DNA of 64,000 nucleotides from UBA5158 sp040389045. Its GTDB lineage: Bacteria > Pseudomonadota > Gammaproteobacteria > DSM-16500. The stretch is from positions 1 through 64,000 of the forward strand of contig JAZKAT010000007.1 in the NCBI GenBank assembly GCA_040389045.1, in the 5' to 3' direction. Position numbers and translations under genes: made by a program. Positions 63,833 through 64,000 of this stretch are shown here, one piece after another. The first letter of the stretch is position 1; each line of letters starts with the position of its first letter. Under the pieces are notes generated by a model that saw nothing but the letters and a program-made list of their open reading frames with translations, had not been told where the DNA came from and searched no databases.

Positions 63833-64000
63833 AATTGTCTCCTTTAAGACATTTAGGCAGGGAAATTTTCTTTAAATGTTCTATTTAAGGTAATTATACA
63901 TTATTATAATTCATTTGCAACATGCTGTAAAAGTCTTATTTAGGAATGTTATAGATGATACTAACGCTAAAAGCCTCTAAAAGAACATTTATAAGCTAGT
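63833..64000 (-). promoter_or_regulatory. hipBA upstream region
   Basis: The region is AT-rich and should contain the hipBA promoter and operators. A 9-nt element aaatgttct (63874-63882) recurs in inverted orientation as agaacattt (63982-63990), with flanking bases nearly matching as well (11 of 12). These could be HipB-bound sites, but spacing of about 100 bp is large. I see no other gene up to the window end. Confidence 0.25.

Overview
The window looks like a low-GC gammaproteobacterium of the Legionellales type (Coxiella/Legionella/Aquicella-like). This is an inference, with no marker gene to prove it. It rests on AT-rich coding with ordinary Shine-Dalgarno sites, several genes with eukaryote-like or host-directed features (F-box protein, atypical protein kinase, a repeat protein with nuclear-localisation-like basic clusters, a membrane-anchored HExxH protein), and a hipBA module.

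Layout. (1) 1-6358: a large unrecognised protein, a degenerate tRNA-Arg(TCG), a secreted ChaN/TraB-like protein, a small membrane protein and an atypical kinase. (2) 6424-33554: a biosynthetic cluster whose core is one long minus-strand unit (29840 down to 6424), with start codons that overlap or closely follow the preceding stop. It encodes an SfmD-like haem tyrosine hydroxylase, a catechol O-methyltransferase, a penicillin-acylase-type hydrolase, a fused TPP-dependent E1, a lipoyl E2, an MbtH-like protein, a second methyltransferase, three NRPS proteins (C-PCP; degenerate C-A-PCP-reductase; FAAL-ACP-C-half Cy-A(Cys)-PCP), a P450, a hemerythrin-like protein and a small methyltransferase. An aldo/keto reductase, a second hemerythrin-like protein and an FAD monooxygenase lie just outside. 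The ensemble closely matches tetrahydroisoquinoline pathways of the saframycin/safracin/ecteinascidin type, and the Cys-specific loading module plus E1/E2 pair points to the ecteinascidin branch: acyl-Cys, then glycolyl, then a modified tyrosine, then reductive release with Pictet-Spengler cyclisation, then deacylation.

(3) 33701-34642: an F-box protein and a small possible ribbon-helix-helix protein. (4) 34743-57458: a co-directional unit with gaps of 13-68 bp. It contains a PAS/LuxR-type regulator; an A-PCP-TE protein fused to a NACHT NTPase; a 2744-residue NACHT-pentapeptide-WD40-NACHT-HEAT protein; a second A-PCP-TE protein fused to two NB-ARC-like NTPases and TPRs; then a small peptide gene, a radical SAM/SPASM maturase and a probable Fe(II)/2-oxoglutarate oxygenase. 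The last three look like a cyclophane (triceptide) RiPP cassette. NRPS-like modules joined in cis to NLR-type switch proteins are the most unusual thing here, and I know of no described system of this kind. (5) 57585-64000: a small unknown protein, a tandem-repeat protein interrupted by an in-frame TGA and a 100-N assembly gap, a membrane HExxH protein, a 16-bp inverted repeat and hipBA.

All functions come from motif reading only; no database search was possible.
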